Below are positions 26,921 through 35,687 of a stretch of DNA of 55,632 bases, one piece after another. Under the pieces are notes generated by a model. That model saw only the letters and a list, made by a program, of their open reading frames with translations. It did no database searches and was not told where the DNA came from. The translations under genes and the position numbers were made by a program. The DNA is from CAZSHX01 sp964606895 (lineage in GTDB: Bacteria > Bacteroidota > Ignavibacteria > Kapaibacteriales > UBA2268): contig CAZSHX010000025.1 of assembly GCA_964606895.1 (NCBI GenBank), forward strand, positions 1 through 55,632. Reading direction: 5' to 3'. Position 1 is the stretch's first letter. The number at the start of each line of letters is the position of its first letter.

Positions 26921-29149
26921 ATGACGGAAAAACCCAAAGATCCGAACCCTTTGCAATACATCAAAGGGGTTGGTCCGCGAAGGGCGGAAGTGCTTGTTCA
27001 GGAAGGAATTATAACTCCTCGGGATTTACTTTTCTATTTCCCGAGAGCCTATATTAATCACGATGCTGTCGCTTCGCTCAAATCCCTTTCCGTAAAGCTA
27101 AGGCAGGAAATGCTTTTTACCGATCTGACAATGAAAAGCTCTTTTTCGCTGAAAGGACTTGTAACGGTTGTTGCAAGAATTACAGATATGCAGGAACATT
27201 CTTTCGGAAAAAACAAGAAAATCCTTACCCTGAATCTGAGCGACGGGAGCGGAACCAATGCACGCATTGTTTTTTGGCAGTATCATGAGTATTACAAAAA
27301 AACTTATCCCGTTGGTCAGCTTGTTGCCGTTAGCGGCAAAGCTGAGATTGACGACTGGGGAAAAATAAGTTTCCACCATCCTGAAATTGAAAAATTCGAA
27401 GAAGAAGACGAAATAGAATTCAAATCAGGCGGTGTTCTGCCGGTTTACCGCATAAGTGACAAAATGAGAAATGCAGGACTGAACACAAGGCAATTGAGAG
27501 TAATAATCGAAAATGTAATCCAATCCGAACTGAGCAAAGTTAGTGAAACTTTGCCCCCCGAGCTACTTGCAAAATTCAGTTTACCCGATATTAAAACAGC
27601 AGTCAGAAATCTTCATTTCCCTTTGAAACGTGAAGATACTGAACGTTCGCTTTACCGAATGAAATTTGAAGAGATCTTTTATTTCGAGCTGTTTCTTGGT
27701 ATTCGTCAGCAGGGAGTGAAAATCAAAGAAAACGGTATCGAGATGAATCCTAAGAGTCCAAAGGCAAGGCAACTTTACGATGCTCTGCCCTTTGAGCTAA
27801 CAAAAGACCAGAAAAAAGTTATTCGCGAAATCACTGACGATATGAAAAGCGGAAAACCTATGAACAGGCTTCTGCAGGGTGATGTCGGCTCCGGAAAGAC
27901 TATTGTTGCACTGCTTTCAATGCTTGTTGCCATTGACAACGGTTGCCAGGTTGCTTTTCTTGCTCCTACCGAAATCCTGGCAGAACAGCATTTGAATACA
28001 TTCAAATATTTTCTTAAAGACACAGCCATAAATATTATTCAACTTTTGGGCGGGCAAAAGGCAAAACTTCGCAGAGAAATCCTTGAGCAAATCAGCATCG
28101 GTTTTGCCAATATCATTGTCGGAACTCATGCCTTGTTTCAGAATACGATTGACTACAAAAATCTGGGTTTGATTATTATTGACGAACAACACAGATTCGG
28201 CGTAGCCCAAAGGGCAGAGCTTAAAGCCCTTGCCACAAAGTCTTTCAAGGATAAATCAATAAGTCCACATATTCTGGTTATGTCGGCTACACCGATACCG
28301 AGAACGCTTTCAATGACGATTTACGGCGATTTGGATGTTTCTCTCATCCGTGAAATGCCCAAAAACAGGAAACCGATTAAGACCAAAGTCGTTTTTGAAA
28401 GCGAGCTTGACCAAACCTACGAGTTCATCAAAAATAAGATTAGAGCAGGAAATCAGGCTTTTGTGGTCTATCCCTTGGTAGAAAAATCCGAAAAACTTGA
28501 GCTTAAAGCCGCCGTTGAGCATTTTGAGATTTTGAGCAGTAGCACCTTTATAGGATTCAAATGCGGTTTGCTCCATGGACAAATGCTCTGGTACGAAAAG
28601 GAAGATGCCATGAAAGCTTTTCTGAATAAGGAGTATGATATTTTGATTTCGACCACTGTTATCGAGGTTGGTATTGACATCCCGAATGCAACGGTTATAC
28701 TGATTCAGGATTCTAACCGTTTCGGACTTTCCCAGCTTCATCAGCTCAGGGGGAGAGTCGGCAGAGGAGCCGAGCAGTCTTTCTGTTTTCTGGCGACAAA
28801 GGACAATTTCAGATTCGAGCTGAACAAAAAAGGAGTTTCCGACGACGACAGAAAATCCGCTGTGATTAGGCTTAAAACCATGGAAGAAACTACCGACGGC
28901 TTCGAAATTGCTGAAGTTGACCTCAAATTGCGTGGACCCGGCGACGTTCTGGGAACAAGGCAGTCGGGCTTGCCTGCATTCAAGCATCTGGACTTGGTTA
29001 ACGACGGCGAAATAATTACAATTGCCCGAAAAACAGCTTTTGCAATTGCCGAAGACGACCCGCATCTTCGCAAACCCGAGAATGCTGTCTTCAGAAAAGA
29101 GTACTTAAAAAAATATTATAGCGGCAGACTCTTTATAGATATTGCGTAA
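26921..29149 (+). CDS. recG: ATP-dependent DNA helicase RecG
   Basis: Branch-migration helicase that rescues stalled forks, 742 aa from ATG 26921 (TTG 26897 is a weaker alternative). N-terminal wedge/OB region (IKGVGPRRAEVLVQEGI, VARITDMQEHSFGKNKK). Helicase motifs: I GDVGSGKT, Ia APTEILAEQH, II DEQHRFGV, III MSATPIPRT, V TTVIEVGIDIPNATV and VI QLRGRVGRG. The C-terminal LKLRGPGDVLGTRQSGLP is typical of RecG. Followed by an intrinsic terminator. Confidence 0.97.
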   Translation: MTEKPKDPNPLQYIKGVGPRRAEVLVQEGIITPRDLLFYFPRAYINHDAVASLKSLSVKLRQEMLFTDLTMKSSFSLKGLVTVVARITDMQEHSFGKNKKILTLNLSDGSGTNARIVFWQYHEYYKKTYPVGQLVAVSGKAEIDDWGKISFHHPEIEKFEEEDEIEFKSGGVLPVYRISDKMRNAGLNTRQLRVIIENVIQSELSKVSETLPPELLAKFSLPDIKTAVRNLHFPLKREDTERSLYRMKFEEIFYFELFLGIRQQGVKIKENGIEMNPKSPKARQLYDALPFELTKDQKKVIREITDDMKSGKPMNRLLQGDVGSGKTIVALLSMLVAIDNGCQVAFLAPTEILAEQHLNTFKYFLKDTAINIIQLLGGQKAKLRREILEQISIGFANIIVGTHALFQNTIDYKNLGLIIIDEQHRFGVAQRAELKALATKSFKDKSISPHILVMSATPIPRTLSMTIYGDLDVSLIREMPKNRKPIKTKVVFESELDQTYEFIKNKIRAGNQAFVVYPLVEKSEKLELKAAVEHFEILSSSTFIGFKCGLLHGQMLWYEKEDAMKAFLNKEYDILISTTVIEVGIDIPNATVILIQDSNRFGLSQLHQLRGRVGRGAEQSFCFLATKDNFRFELNKKGVSDDDRKSAVIRLKTMEETTDGFEIAEVDLKLRGPGDVLGTRQSGLPAFKHLDLVNDGEIITIARKTAFAIAEDDPHLRKPENAVFRKEYLKKYYSGRLFIDIA

Positions 29150-29179
29150 AAAAGGGGGCTGTTGGTCCCCCATTTTTTT
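29150..29179 (+). terminator. Intrinsic terminator after recG
   Basis: GGGGG (29154-29158) pairs with CCCCC (29167-29171) with flanking A/T pairing, followed by seven T residues. Confidence 0.88.
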
Positions 29180-29588
29180 GTTTACTTAATTATGGCTCTT
29201 CCTGAAAATGGATACAAGGAATAAAAAAAAATAAATTTGCAGTTTAATGTAAAAGAAAAAATGGAAAAAGAATGTAGAATGTCTGAACTTTAATTGGCTT
29301 GATTTTAGAAATGATATGATTAAATTTTCCTAACTAATCAATTCTTACCCTTAGTTGCAAATGTATGACTTCATCATACACCTCTTGCTATATTAAACCC
29401 TCCAAATAATGTAATAAGTTTGGGCCAATGGGTTTGAATTCGGTTCTACTAATGTTTGATCTCAAAACATTGCAGAATTTTAATTTATTTTACAATCATT
29501 GTCGAATTTCTACATTCATCTACGTCATTTCCCAAATTGCATCTTTTTATTTTTTTTTTGTAATAGATGTAATCAAGTCAAACTCAAT
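29180..29588. other. Gene-free gap between recG and hydrolase gene
   Basis: About 410 AT-rich bases without a plausible gene. Its right end (29531-29572) carries what looks like a half-copy of the GCATC/GATGC hairpin element found at 38.07-38.88 kb. Confidence 0.55.
29531..29572. repeat. Possible relic of the GCATC hairpin element
   Basis: CCCAAATTGCATCT followed by an AT-rich loop and AGATGTAA. The arms TTGCATCT (29537-29544) and AGATGTAA (29565-29572) pair apart from one G-T, and the CCCAAA prefix matches that before copy C at 38745. Only the first hairpin is present. Confidence 0.45.
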
Positions 29589-30464
29589 CTAAACTGAGTT
29601 TATCTTCTCCCATAGCAATGCAAGTGAACGGGCAATCGGAATGATAACATTGTTATCACGCCAGTAATAAAGATGAGATGCCGGATTCCAACTGCTGAGG
29701 AAATCACCGACATTTATCTCGCGGTCTGCAGTCACGGCTTCTTTGTATTCTTCATTAAGGGTTTTCAGAGGATAACCCAAAATATCGTCTTTATCGTAGA
29801 AATTAATCCATTCACCTTTGAGGTAAGGATAAAATTCCTTAAGAAATGGTGAAGGTACTTTTATCGGTCTGCCGAAATCTGGGTCATCGTATCGAAGACT
29901 CCAAAGTGCAATCGGGCTTCCAAGTGTATAGAATGAAGTTAAAGTTTTGCCTAAATCGAGGGGAGTTTTACCAATATCTTTTTTAATGTTGTCAGGTATT
30001 TGTTCCGGATTGTCAATGTGCTGAAGGTCCCAGAAATAATTGGAAGCTATAACTGTTCCCAAACTGTGGGAAATAACACAAAGCGGAGCATGCCCGCCTG
30101 AATGGGTAGCAAGGTGTTTAATGGATTTTGCAATTGATTTATGAATGCCGTCGTAAACGTGCCTGTCGGAAGGTGTCTGCTGATAGGCAATAGAATCTGC
30201 GGCAAAATCAATCATGAGTCTTCTCAGATTTCTGAAATCCATAGAGCCTCCGTGTTTCATTCTTGCCCAAAGTTTGTCTTCATGCCTTTGAATGACAGGA
30301 GCCCAGTAAACAGGCTCAATGACTAATTCAGTAGCCGGATTCTTTGCTTTTCCGGCAATGAATTCAGCGAATTGTTTTTTCAGCTCATAGATGATGCTAT
30401 CGGCATAATTCGCATCTTGCTTGCCAATACCGTGAATAAGGACAACGGCAATTTTCTGACTCAT
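29589..30464 (-). CDS. Alpha/beta hydrolase-like protein
   Basis: Protein of 291 aa from ATG 30464 with GGAAG upstream; the extra open frame to 30524 looks non-coding. VVLIHGIGKQ near the N-terminus is the oxyanion-hole strand of alpha/beta hydrolases, and VISHSLGTVIA (S134 in SHSLG) is the nucleophile elbow. Lipase/PGAP1-like cytosolic enzymes share this layout, but the substrate is unknown. No signal peptide. Monocistronic, separated from dapA by a terminator. Confidence 0.85.
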   Translation of the reverse strand: MSQKIAVVLIHGIGKQDANYADSIIYELKKQFAEFIAGKAKNPATELVIEPVYWAPVIQRHEDKLWARMKHGGSMDFRNLRRLMIDFAADSIAYQQTPSDRHVYDGIHKSIAKSIKHLATHSGGHAPLCVISHSLGTVIASNYFWDLQHIDNPEQIPDNIKKDIGKTPLDLGKTLTSFYTLGSPIALWSLRYDDPDFGRPIKVPSPFLKEFYPYLKGEWINFYDKDDILGYPLKTLNEEYKEAVTADREINVGDFLSSWNPASHLYYWRDNNVIIPIARSLALLWEKINSV

Positions 30465-30566
30465 TTCTTTGCTTCCATAAATGTAGAACCAAAATATAAA
30501 TATTTCGAAATTCAATTTAAACAAACTATTTATAATAATGAAAACATTTTTTTAGTCTGCATAAAA

Positions 30567-30600
30567 AAAGTCCGATATTTTTGGTATCGGACTTAAAAAA
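30567..30600 (-). terminator. Intrinsic terminator for dapA
   Basis: Stem AAGTCCGATA (30569-30578) and TATCGGACTT (30585-30594) with A/T runs on both sides. Reading on the minus strand it lies just after the dapA stop and ends in a T-run. Confidence 0.92.
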
Positions 30601-30615
30601 TCAAGATTTTTGGGT

Positions 30616-31509
30616 TTATTTTATAAGATTTGCCTTTTTCAAAGCATCTTTGATTTTCTTTTCGTTCTCTTTTTTCAAAAGAAGTAAAGGCAATCTGATT
30701 GTAGGTTTAATCATTCCCATGATTGACATAATTGCTTTTACGGGAGTTGGATTAGATTCAATAAAATTGAGTTCCATCAAATCAAAGAGTTCATAATGAA
30801 TTTTAAGTGCTTCTTTGTATTTTCCTTTGAGTGCAAGACGGACCAAATTACCAAACTGAAGAGGTGCATAGTTCGATATAACTGACACAACACCTTTCGC
30901 TCCGATTGATATTGCAGGAATTGCCAGAGCATCATCGCCTGACAAAAGACTGAAACCATCAGGAGCATTTTTGATTATTTCCATCATTTGGATTAAATCG
31001 CCGGATGCTTCTTTGGTTGCAACAACGTTGGGACAAGCATCAACTATTTTAAGCTGAGTTTCGGGAAGCATATTCACGCCTGTTCTGCCCGGAACATTAT
31101 ATAAAATAATCGGGAGAGGAGAGTTGTCGGCAATAATCTTATAATGCTCAAACAATCCTTCCTGAGTAGGTTTGTTATAGTATGGAGTAACGACTAAAAT
31201 TCCGTCAGCTCCGTATTCTTTGGCGGTAACCGACAGATTCATAGCCATTTCTGTATCGTTCGAGCCTGTCCCGGCAATAATCGGAACTTTGCCATCGGCA
31301 TACTCAACAGATTTGATGATGATTGCCTGCTTCTCTTTTATGGTTAAAGTAGCACTTTCACCTGTGGAACCACAGACGCAGATTGCTTCAACTTTGTTTT
31401 CGATTTGTAACTCAATCAATTTTTGCAATGAATCATAATCAACTGATCCATCTCGTTTAAAAGGAGTTACAAGAGCAGTCGTTGTACCTGTTAAAGTAAG
31501 TTTTCCCAT
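30616..31509 (-). CDS. dapA: 4-hydroxy-tetrahydrodipicolinate synthase
   Basis: Condenses pyruvate with aspartate semialdehyde in lysine/diaminopimelate synthesis; 297 aa. TIM-barrel features: GSTGESATL with the threonine of the proton relay, the catalytic tyrosine Y137 in LYNVPGRTG, the Schiff-base lysine K166 in VVATKEASGD and GDDALAIP. Start ATG 31509. Monocistronic, with its own terminator. Confidence 0.97.
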   Translation of the reverse strand: MGKLTLTGTTTALVTPFKRDGSVDYDSLQKLIELQIENKVEAICVCGSTGESATLTIKEKQAIIIKSVEYADGKVPIIAGTGSNDTEMAMNLSVTAKEYGADGILVVTPYYNKPTQEGLFEHYKIIADNSPLPIILYNVPGRTGVNMLPETQLKIVDACPNVVATKEASGDLIQMMEIIKNAPDGFSLLSGDDALAIPAISIGAKGVVSVISNYAPLQFGNLVRLALKGKYKEALKIHYELFDLMELNFIESNPTPVKAIMSIMGMIKPTIRLPLLLLKKENEKKIKDALKKANLIK

Positions 31510-31689
31510 CCAAATACCTCAAAAAATGTATATAATTCAGATTCGTTTCGAATTAATTTAATAATATAATGTTTAAATTCTATTTTTAAAAACATTTTTT
31601 CTAACTTTTTTAAAATGTATAGAATTATAATTGATATGTTGCAAAAAACATGCCATATTTTAAAGGTAATTTGATGACATTTTCTGACA

Positions 31690-31728
31690 AAAATAGCGAC
31701 GATTTAACCTAAAAACCGTCGCTATTTT
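31690..31728 (-). terminator. Intrinsic terminator after the Ig/T9SS gene
   Basis: Perfect 12-bp stem AAAATAGCGACG (31690-31701) with CGTCGCTATTTT (31717-31728). On the minus strand it follows the stop at 31746 and continues into TTTTTG. Confidence 0.92.
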
Positions 31729-31745
31729 GATTAGCAAGATTCAGA

Positions 31746-34553
31746 CTATTTCAAAATTATTTTTTGCGATTTTGAATTATTACCTGATTTTATAAGGATT
31801 ATGTATTCGCTTTTGGGTAATGAGTTCCCGTTTGTGTCTTTACAATCCCACAAAATAGAGCCGTTCCCAAAGCTATTCGGATTCAGGTTCTTGACTAAAG
31901 TTCCATTAAGATTATAAATACTGATTCCATGAATTTGATTCTTCGATTCAACTTGAATAGTCAGATTATTTTCGGCAGGATTAGGAATTACCAGAACAGA
32001 ACTGTTGCCAATAATGTCCTCAACCGAATTAACGCCTAAAGAACCGGTAAGATTTACCGTATCTGTTTTAAAGCTTAAAAGATTTTCATATAAAAAGTTA
32101 GCACTGATAAAAGTTTTTCCGTTCAATTCACACTTAACAGAAACAGTTGTAACCTCATCGGGGCTTAAATTTATCATTCCATTTGCAGGAATATATGAGA
32201 AATTTGATTTATCAGTTCCTGCCAAATTTAATTGAACATTAACAGGAACATTTCCCCGATTTTGAAGATTGACATCACTTGTCATAAATGAAGTTTTATC
32301 GTCAGGAAAAGAAAATGTTAATTTTTTCGAACTAACTTCAATCACAGAAAATGCTCCAAAACCTGTCAAATTACAAACAGGATTAGTTGCGGCATTTGAA
32401 GTGAAATTCAGAGAAGCGGTAATATTTCCGGTATCGCTCGGATTAAGAGTAATTGTAAATCCTTTGGTTTGGTCTTTCTGCAAAGTTAATGGAAATGTCA
32501 GTGTTTCAGTTTTGAAGTTTTTGCTCCCTGCACCCGAAATATTCATTGAATTGATAGTCAAATCGCTTGTTCCTATATTTTTTATGAAAGCAGTCAGCGT
32601 TGTATCTTTTTTATTTCCCATTAATACATTTCCAAAATCCACACTTGATATAGATAACGATAGCACAGGACCTGCACTTGAATTCACTGTAATCTTGGCT
32701 TTGGCAGAAGTATCGCTTCCGCAATCACTCGTAATAATGCAATCGTAAGAACCGGCATCTGATAGTTTCACTCCCGTAAAAGTCAGTTTTGATGCAGTTT
32801 TGCCGGTAAGTTTTGTTCCTTCTTTTCTCCATTGATATTTAAAATTTGTACCCGATGCTGAAACGCTCAGCTCAGCATTTGCCCCTTCGTTTACAGCTAA
32901 ATCTTTTGGCTCAATAGTAATAACCGGTGTGGAGGATACAACAAGCGAACAAGCAGTTGCAACAGCCATCGGAGAACAAGTGCCGGTAACATTAACTTCA
33001 TAAACTGCTGAATCTGATTGGGCGACATTATTGAAAAACAAAGTATCATTATTCGAATTTTGAATATCAACTCCATTTTTCTTCCATTGATATTGTAAAC
33101 CCGTCCCTGTTGCTGTTACATAAATAAGTGTTTTTGAACCCGGGCAAGCATAAACGGTTTGTGGCTGTTTAGTAATTGTTGGCGGTAAGTTCACCTTAAG
33201 TGTTGCCTGCTGGCTTGTTTGAGGAGTTTGGCAGATTCCGTTAACAATTACGTCGTAGTTCCCTGCATCAGCGGCTTTGACTCCTGTTATTGTATAGGTA
33301 GCTGTATTAGCATTCGTTATTGGTACTGTGTTTTTTCTCCACTGATAATTTAATTGAGTTCCGGTTGCTGTTACCGAGAATGTTACATTTTCACCTGAAC
33401 AAACTTCTTTATTTATCGGTTGTGTCGCTATTGCAGGAGTAAGATTAACAGTTAAATTTGCCGAATTGCTCGTTGCCGGAGTACCACATGTACTTGTAAC
33501 AATACAAGCATAATTGCCTGTATCGTTAGGTGTTACTGAAGATATTGAATAAGTTGCAGAATTTGAACTTGGAATATCCACACCATTCTTCTGCCATTTA
33601 TATGAAGCAACTGCTCCTGTTGTTGTAATACTGAAAGAAGTCGAACTTCCCGTACAGGCTGATTTGGTCTGCGGATGTGCTGAAAACACCGGAGCCCCTG
33701 GAATAGTAAAATTATTTGCACTTACACTATTGATTCCTGCACTTGATACGTCAGATATTTTGACTTTGTACTGAGTACCGGCAGTTTGTCCTGCAGGAAT
33801 GTTCCATGTCCAGCTATTTACAGAAGCTGGAGTAGAAGCAACCAATGTTGTTGGAAAAGTGCTTCCTCCATCGGTCGAAAGTTCAATTTTTACATTAGTG
33901 ACTGATGTTGAAGTCCAGGTAATGTTATGAGAAGAACCAGGACACCAAGATTCAGTTCCAACAGGCGAAGAAAGTGTTATACTTCCGGATGGAGCTTGAA
34001 CCGTAATTGCCTGAATGGACATCCAATTCCATAAGTCACCGGCATCATTACCATTTTGATTGTTTGCCGCCATACCTATCGCTCTCAGGTAATAAGTGCC
34101 GGGAGTTGCCGGAGCAGTCCATGTGAAGCTGAACGAAGCTGATCCACCGGACATAGATTTCGGGCTATTTTGTACAAGCTCACTGCTCGATATTGACAAA
34201 CCCGAACCTGTCCCGGGGCTCAAAGTACCTGCATTTGTTGCACCGGTTTGGTCTGTTTTTACTGCAATACCAACACCGGCAATAGGAAGAGATAGATGAC
34301 TAACTGTCACAGTGAAGGTAGTAGTGGAGTTTGGCTGAACCGTAAATGAACCACTGCCGCTTGTACAGGTTACAGTAACAGCAGTACTTGCAGAACTGCC
34401 ATGACAAGAACCGCAACCTGAACTTGTTGTAGATGTTCTGCCTGATTTACCGCTTGGATTTGCAAAAAGGTAAAGCGTCATTACAAACACTAATGCTAAT
34501 GCTGTTAGTGCTAATTTGCTGTGCTTTCTTGTGAAATTGTCTATATTGCTCAT
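31746..34553 (-). CDS. Giant secreted Ig-like protein: choice-of-anchor V, T9SS sorting
   Basis: Protein of 935 aa from ATG 34553 (AAGGAGACAAC upstream). Signal/membrane segment 12-31. A CGSCHG motif (C47, C50, H51), a haem-c-like CxxCH, opens a choice-of-anchor V-type domain to about residue 185. Then a Ser/Thr-rich Kre9/Knh1-like module (WCPGSSHNITWTSTSVTNVK), four to five Ig-like repeats each with a CxG..C pair and 'YQWRKNG..I', a choice-of-anchor D/Hydin segment (VDFGNVLMGNKKDTTLT) and a C-terminal T9SS type A sorting domain (IPNPAENNLTIQV). Probably a surface adhesin, possibly haem-bearing. Confidence 0.87.
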   Translation of the reverse strand: MSNIDNFTRKHSKLALTALALVFVMTLYLFANPSGKSGRTSTTSSGCGSCHGSSASTAVTVTCTSGSGSFTVQPNSTTTFTVTVSHLSLPIAGVGIAVKTDQTGATNAGTLSPGTGSGLSISSSELVQNSPKSMSGGSASFSFTWTAPATPGTYYLRAIGMAANNQNGNDAGDLWNWMSIQAITVQAPSGSITLSSPVGTESWCPGSSHNITWTSTSVTNVKIELSTDGGSTFPTTLVASTPASVNSWTWNIPAGQTAGTQYKVKISDVSSAGINSVSANNFTIPGAPVFSAHPQTKSACTGSSTSFSITTTGAVASYKWQKNGVDIPSSNSATYSISSVTPNDTGNYACIVTSTCGTPATSNSANLTVNLTPAIATQPINKEVCSGENVTFSVTATGTQLNYQWRKNTVPITNANTATYTITGVKAADAGNYDVIVNGICQTPQTSQQATLKVNLPPTITKQPQTVYACPGSKTLIYVTATGTGLQYQWKKNGVDIQNSNNDTLFFNNVAQSDSAVYEVNVTGTCSPMAVATACSLVVSSTPVITIEPKDLAVNEGANAELSVSASGTNFKYQWRKEGTKLTGKTASKLTFTGVKLSDAGSYDCIITSDCGSDTSAKAKITVNSSAGPVLSLSISSVDFGNVLMGNKKDTTLTAFIKNIGTSDLTINSMNISGAGSKNFKTETLTFPLTLQKDQTKGFTITLNPSDTGNITASLNFTSNAATNPVCNLTGFGAFSVIEVSSKKLTFSFPDDKTSFMTSDVNLQNRGNVPVNVQLNLAGTDKSNFSYIPANGMINLSPDEVTTVSVKCELNGKTFISANFLYENLLSFKTDTVNLTGSLGVNSVEDIIGNSSVLVIPNPAENNLTIQVESKNQIHGISIYNLNGTLVKNLNPNSFGNGSILWDCKDTNGNSLPKSEYIILIKSGNNSKSQKIILK

Positions 34554-34696
34554 GTTGTCTCCTTTATAATAATAATGATTAGTAATATACAATTGTGTCA
34601 ACGATAGAATTACACAATAGTTTTATAATGTATGTAAGTAAACTAATATGTATAACATTTGTGTTGTTTCAATGATTTTTTTTAAAACATTTTTTA

Positions 34697-34723
34697 TTTG
34701 ATATAGAAAATTTTGTATTTTTG
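34697..34723 (+). promoter_or_regulatory. Promoter box for murQ
   Basis: TATTTTTG at 34716-34723 matches TAnnTTTG and sits 28 bases before the murQ ATG. TTTG at 34697-34700 is a candidate -33 element, though 15 bases of spacing is short. Confidence 0.55.
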
Positions 34724-34751
34724 AATTGTTATCAATTAATAATAATATAAA

Positions 34752-35687
34752 ATGCCCGAAACAGACTTATTTCGCGAGATTGCTTCTCTGCCCACTGAGT
34801 TAAAGAATCCTTTAACCAATAATATTGATATTGCTTCAACCCGACAAATCCTTGAATTAATTAACAACGAGGATAAAAACGTTCCTTATGCCGTTGAAAA
34901 GGAATTACCGAATATTGAACAAGCCGTGGATTTGCTTGTTGAGTCTTTCAAAAATGGCGGCAGACTTTTTTATTTCGGTGCCGGAACCAGTGGCAGACTT
35001 GGTATAGTTGATGCTTCTGAATGTCCTCCAACCTTCGGAACTACTCCCGATATGGTTCAGGGATTGATTGCAGGCGGTCGGGAGGCTGTTTTTCAGGCTC
35101 AGGAAGGTGCTGAAGATTTACCTGAAAACGGAGCAAAAGATTTTATTGAATTCGGAATAAAATCACCCGATGTTGTCTGCGGAATTGCGGCTTCAGGAAG
35201 AACTCCTTACGTTAAAGGAGCTTTGGATATGGCTCTTGAACATGGTGTATCAACGATTCTTATAACAACGGTCAGCAAAGAAAAAGCAATTGAATTGGGC
35301 ATGACTGCCGATATTATGATTTGTCCTGAAGTTGGTCCTGAAGTTGTTACAGGTTCAACCAGAATGAAATCAGGAACCGCACAAAAACTGGTTTTGAATA
35401 TGCTTACAACTGCTTCAATGATTCGCTTGGGCAAAACTTTTGGCAATGTTATGATTGATTTGCAATTAACCAACAAAAAACTTCAGGAAAGAGCCAAACG
35501 AATAATCATGGAACTGACAGGAGTTGATTATGATTCAGCTCAGGAATTTCTGGAAAAAACAAACGGCAATGTGAAAACCGCATTGGTAATGATTCTTGGC
35601 GATGTTTCAATGGAAAAAGCAAAACAATTGATTGATGAATCCAAGGGTTTCGTCAAGATTGCCATTCAGAAAGCCATCAATACTTAG
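34752..35687 (+). CDS. murQ: N-acetylmuramic acid 6-phosphate etherase
   Basis: Cleaves the lactyl ether of MurNAc-6-P during cell-wall recycling; 311 aa. SIS-domain signature FYFGAGTSGRLGIVDASECPPTF contains the catalytic glutamate; GLIAGGREAVFQAQEGAED, ICPEVGPEVVTGSTRMKSGTAQK and the C-terminal three-helix domain follow. No murP or amgK is adjacent, so the source of MurNAc-6-P is unknown here. Its stop codon overlaps that of the next, convergent gene (TTAG). Confidence 0.97.
   Translation: MPETDLFREIASLPTELKNPLTNNIDIASTRQILELINNEDKNVPYAVEKELPNIEQAVDLLVESFKNGGRLFYFGAGTSGRLGIVDASECPPTFGTTPDMVQGLIAGGREAVFQAQEGAEDLPENGAKDFIEFGIKSPDVVCGIAASGRTPYVKGALDMALEHGVSTILITTVSKEKAIELGMTADIMICPEVGPEVVTGSTRMKSGTAQKLVLNMLTTASMIRLGKTFGNVMIDLQLTNKKLQERAKRIIMELTGVDYDSAQEFLEKTNGNVKTALVMILGDVSMEKAKQLIDESKGFVKIAIQKAINT

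Noticed and set aside
28310..29065. 251-aa open frame opposite recG
   Set aside because: Entirely inside the helicase motifs of recG on the other strand; no homology pattern or ribosome-binding site.
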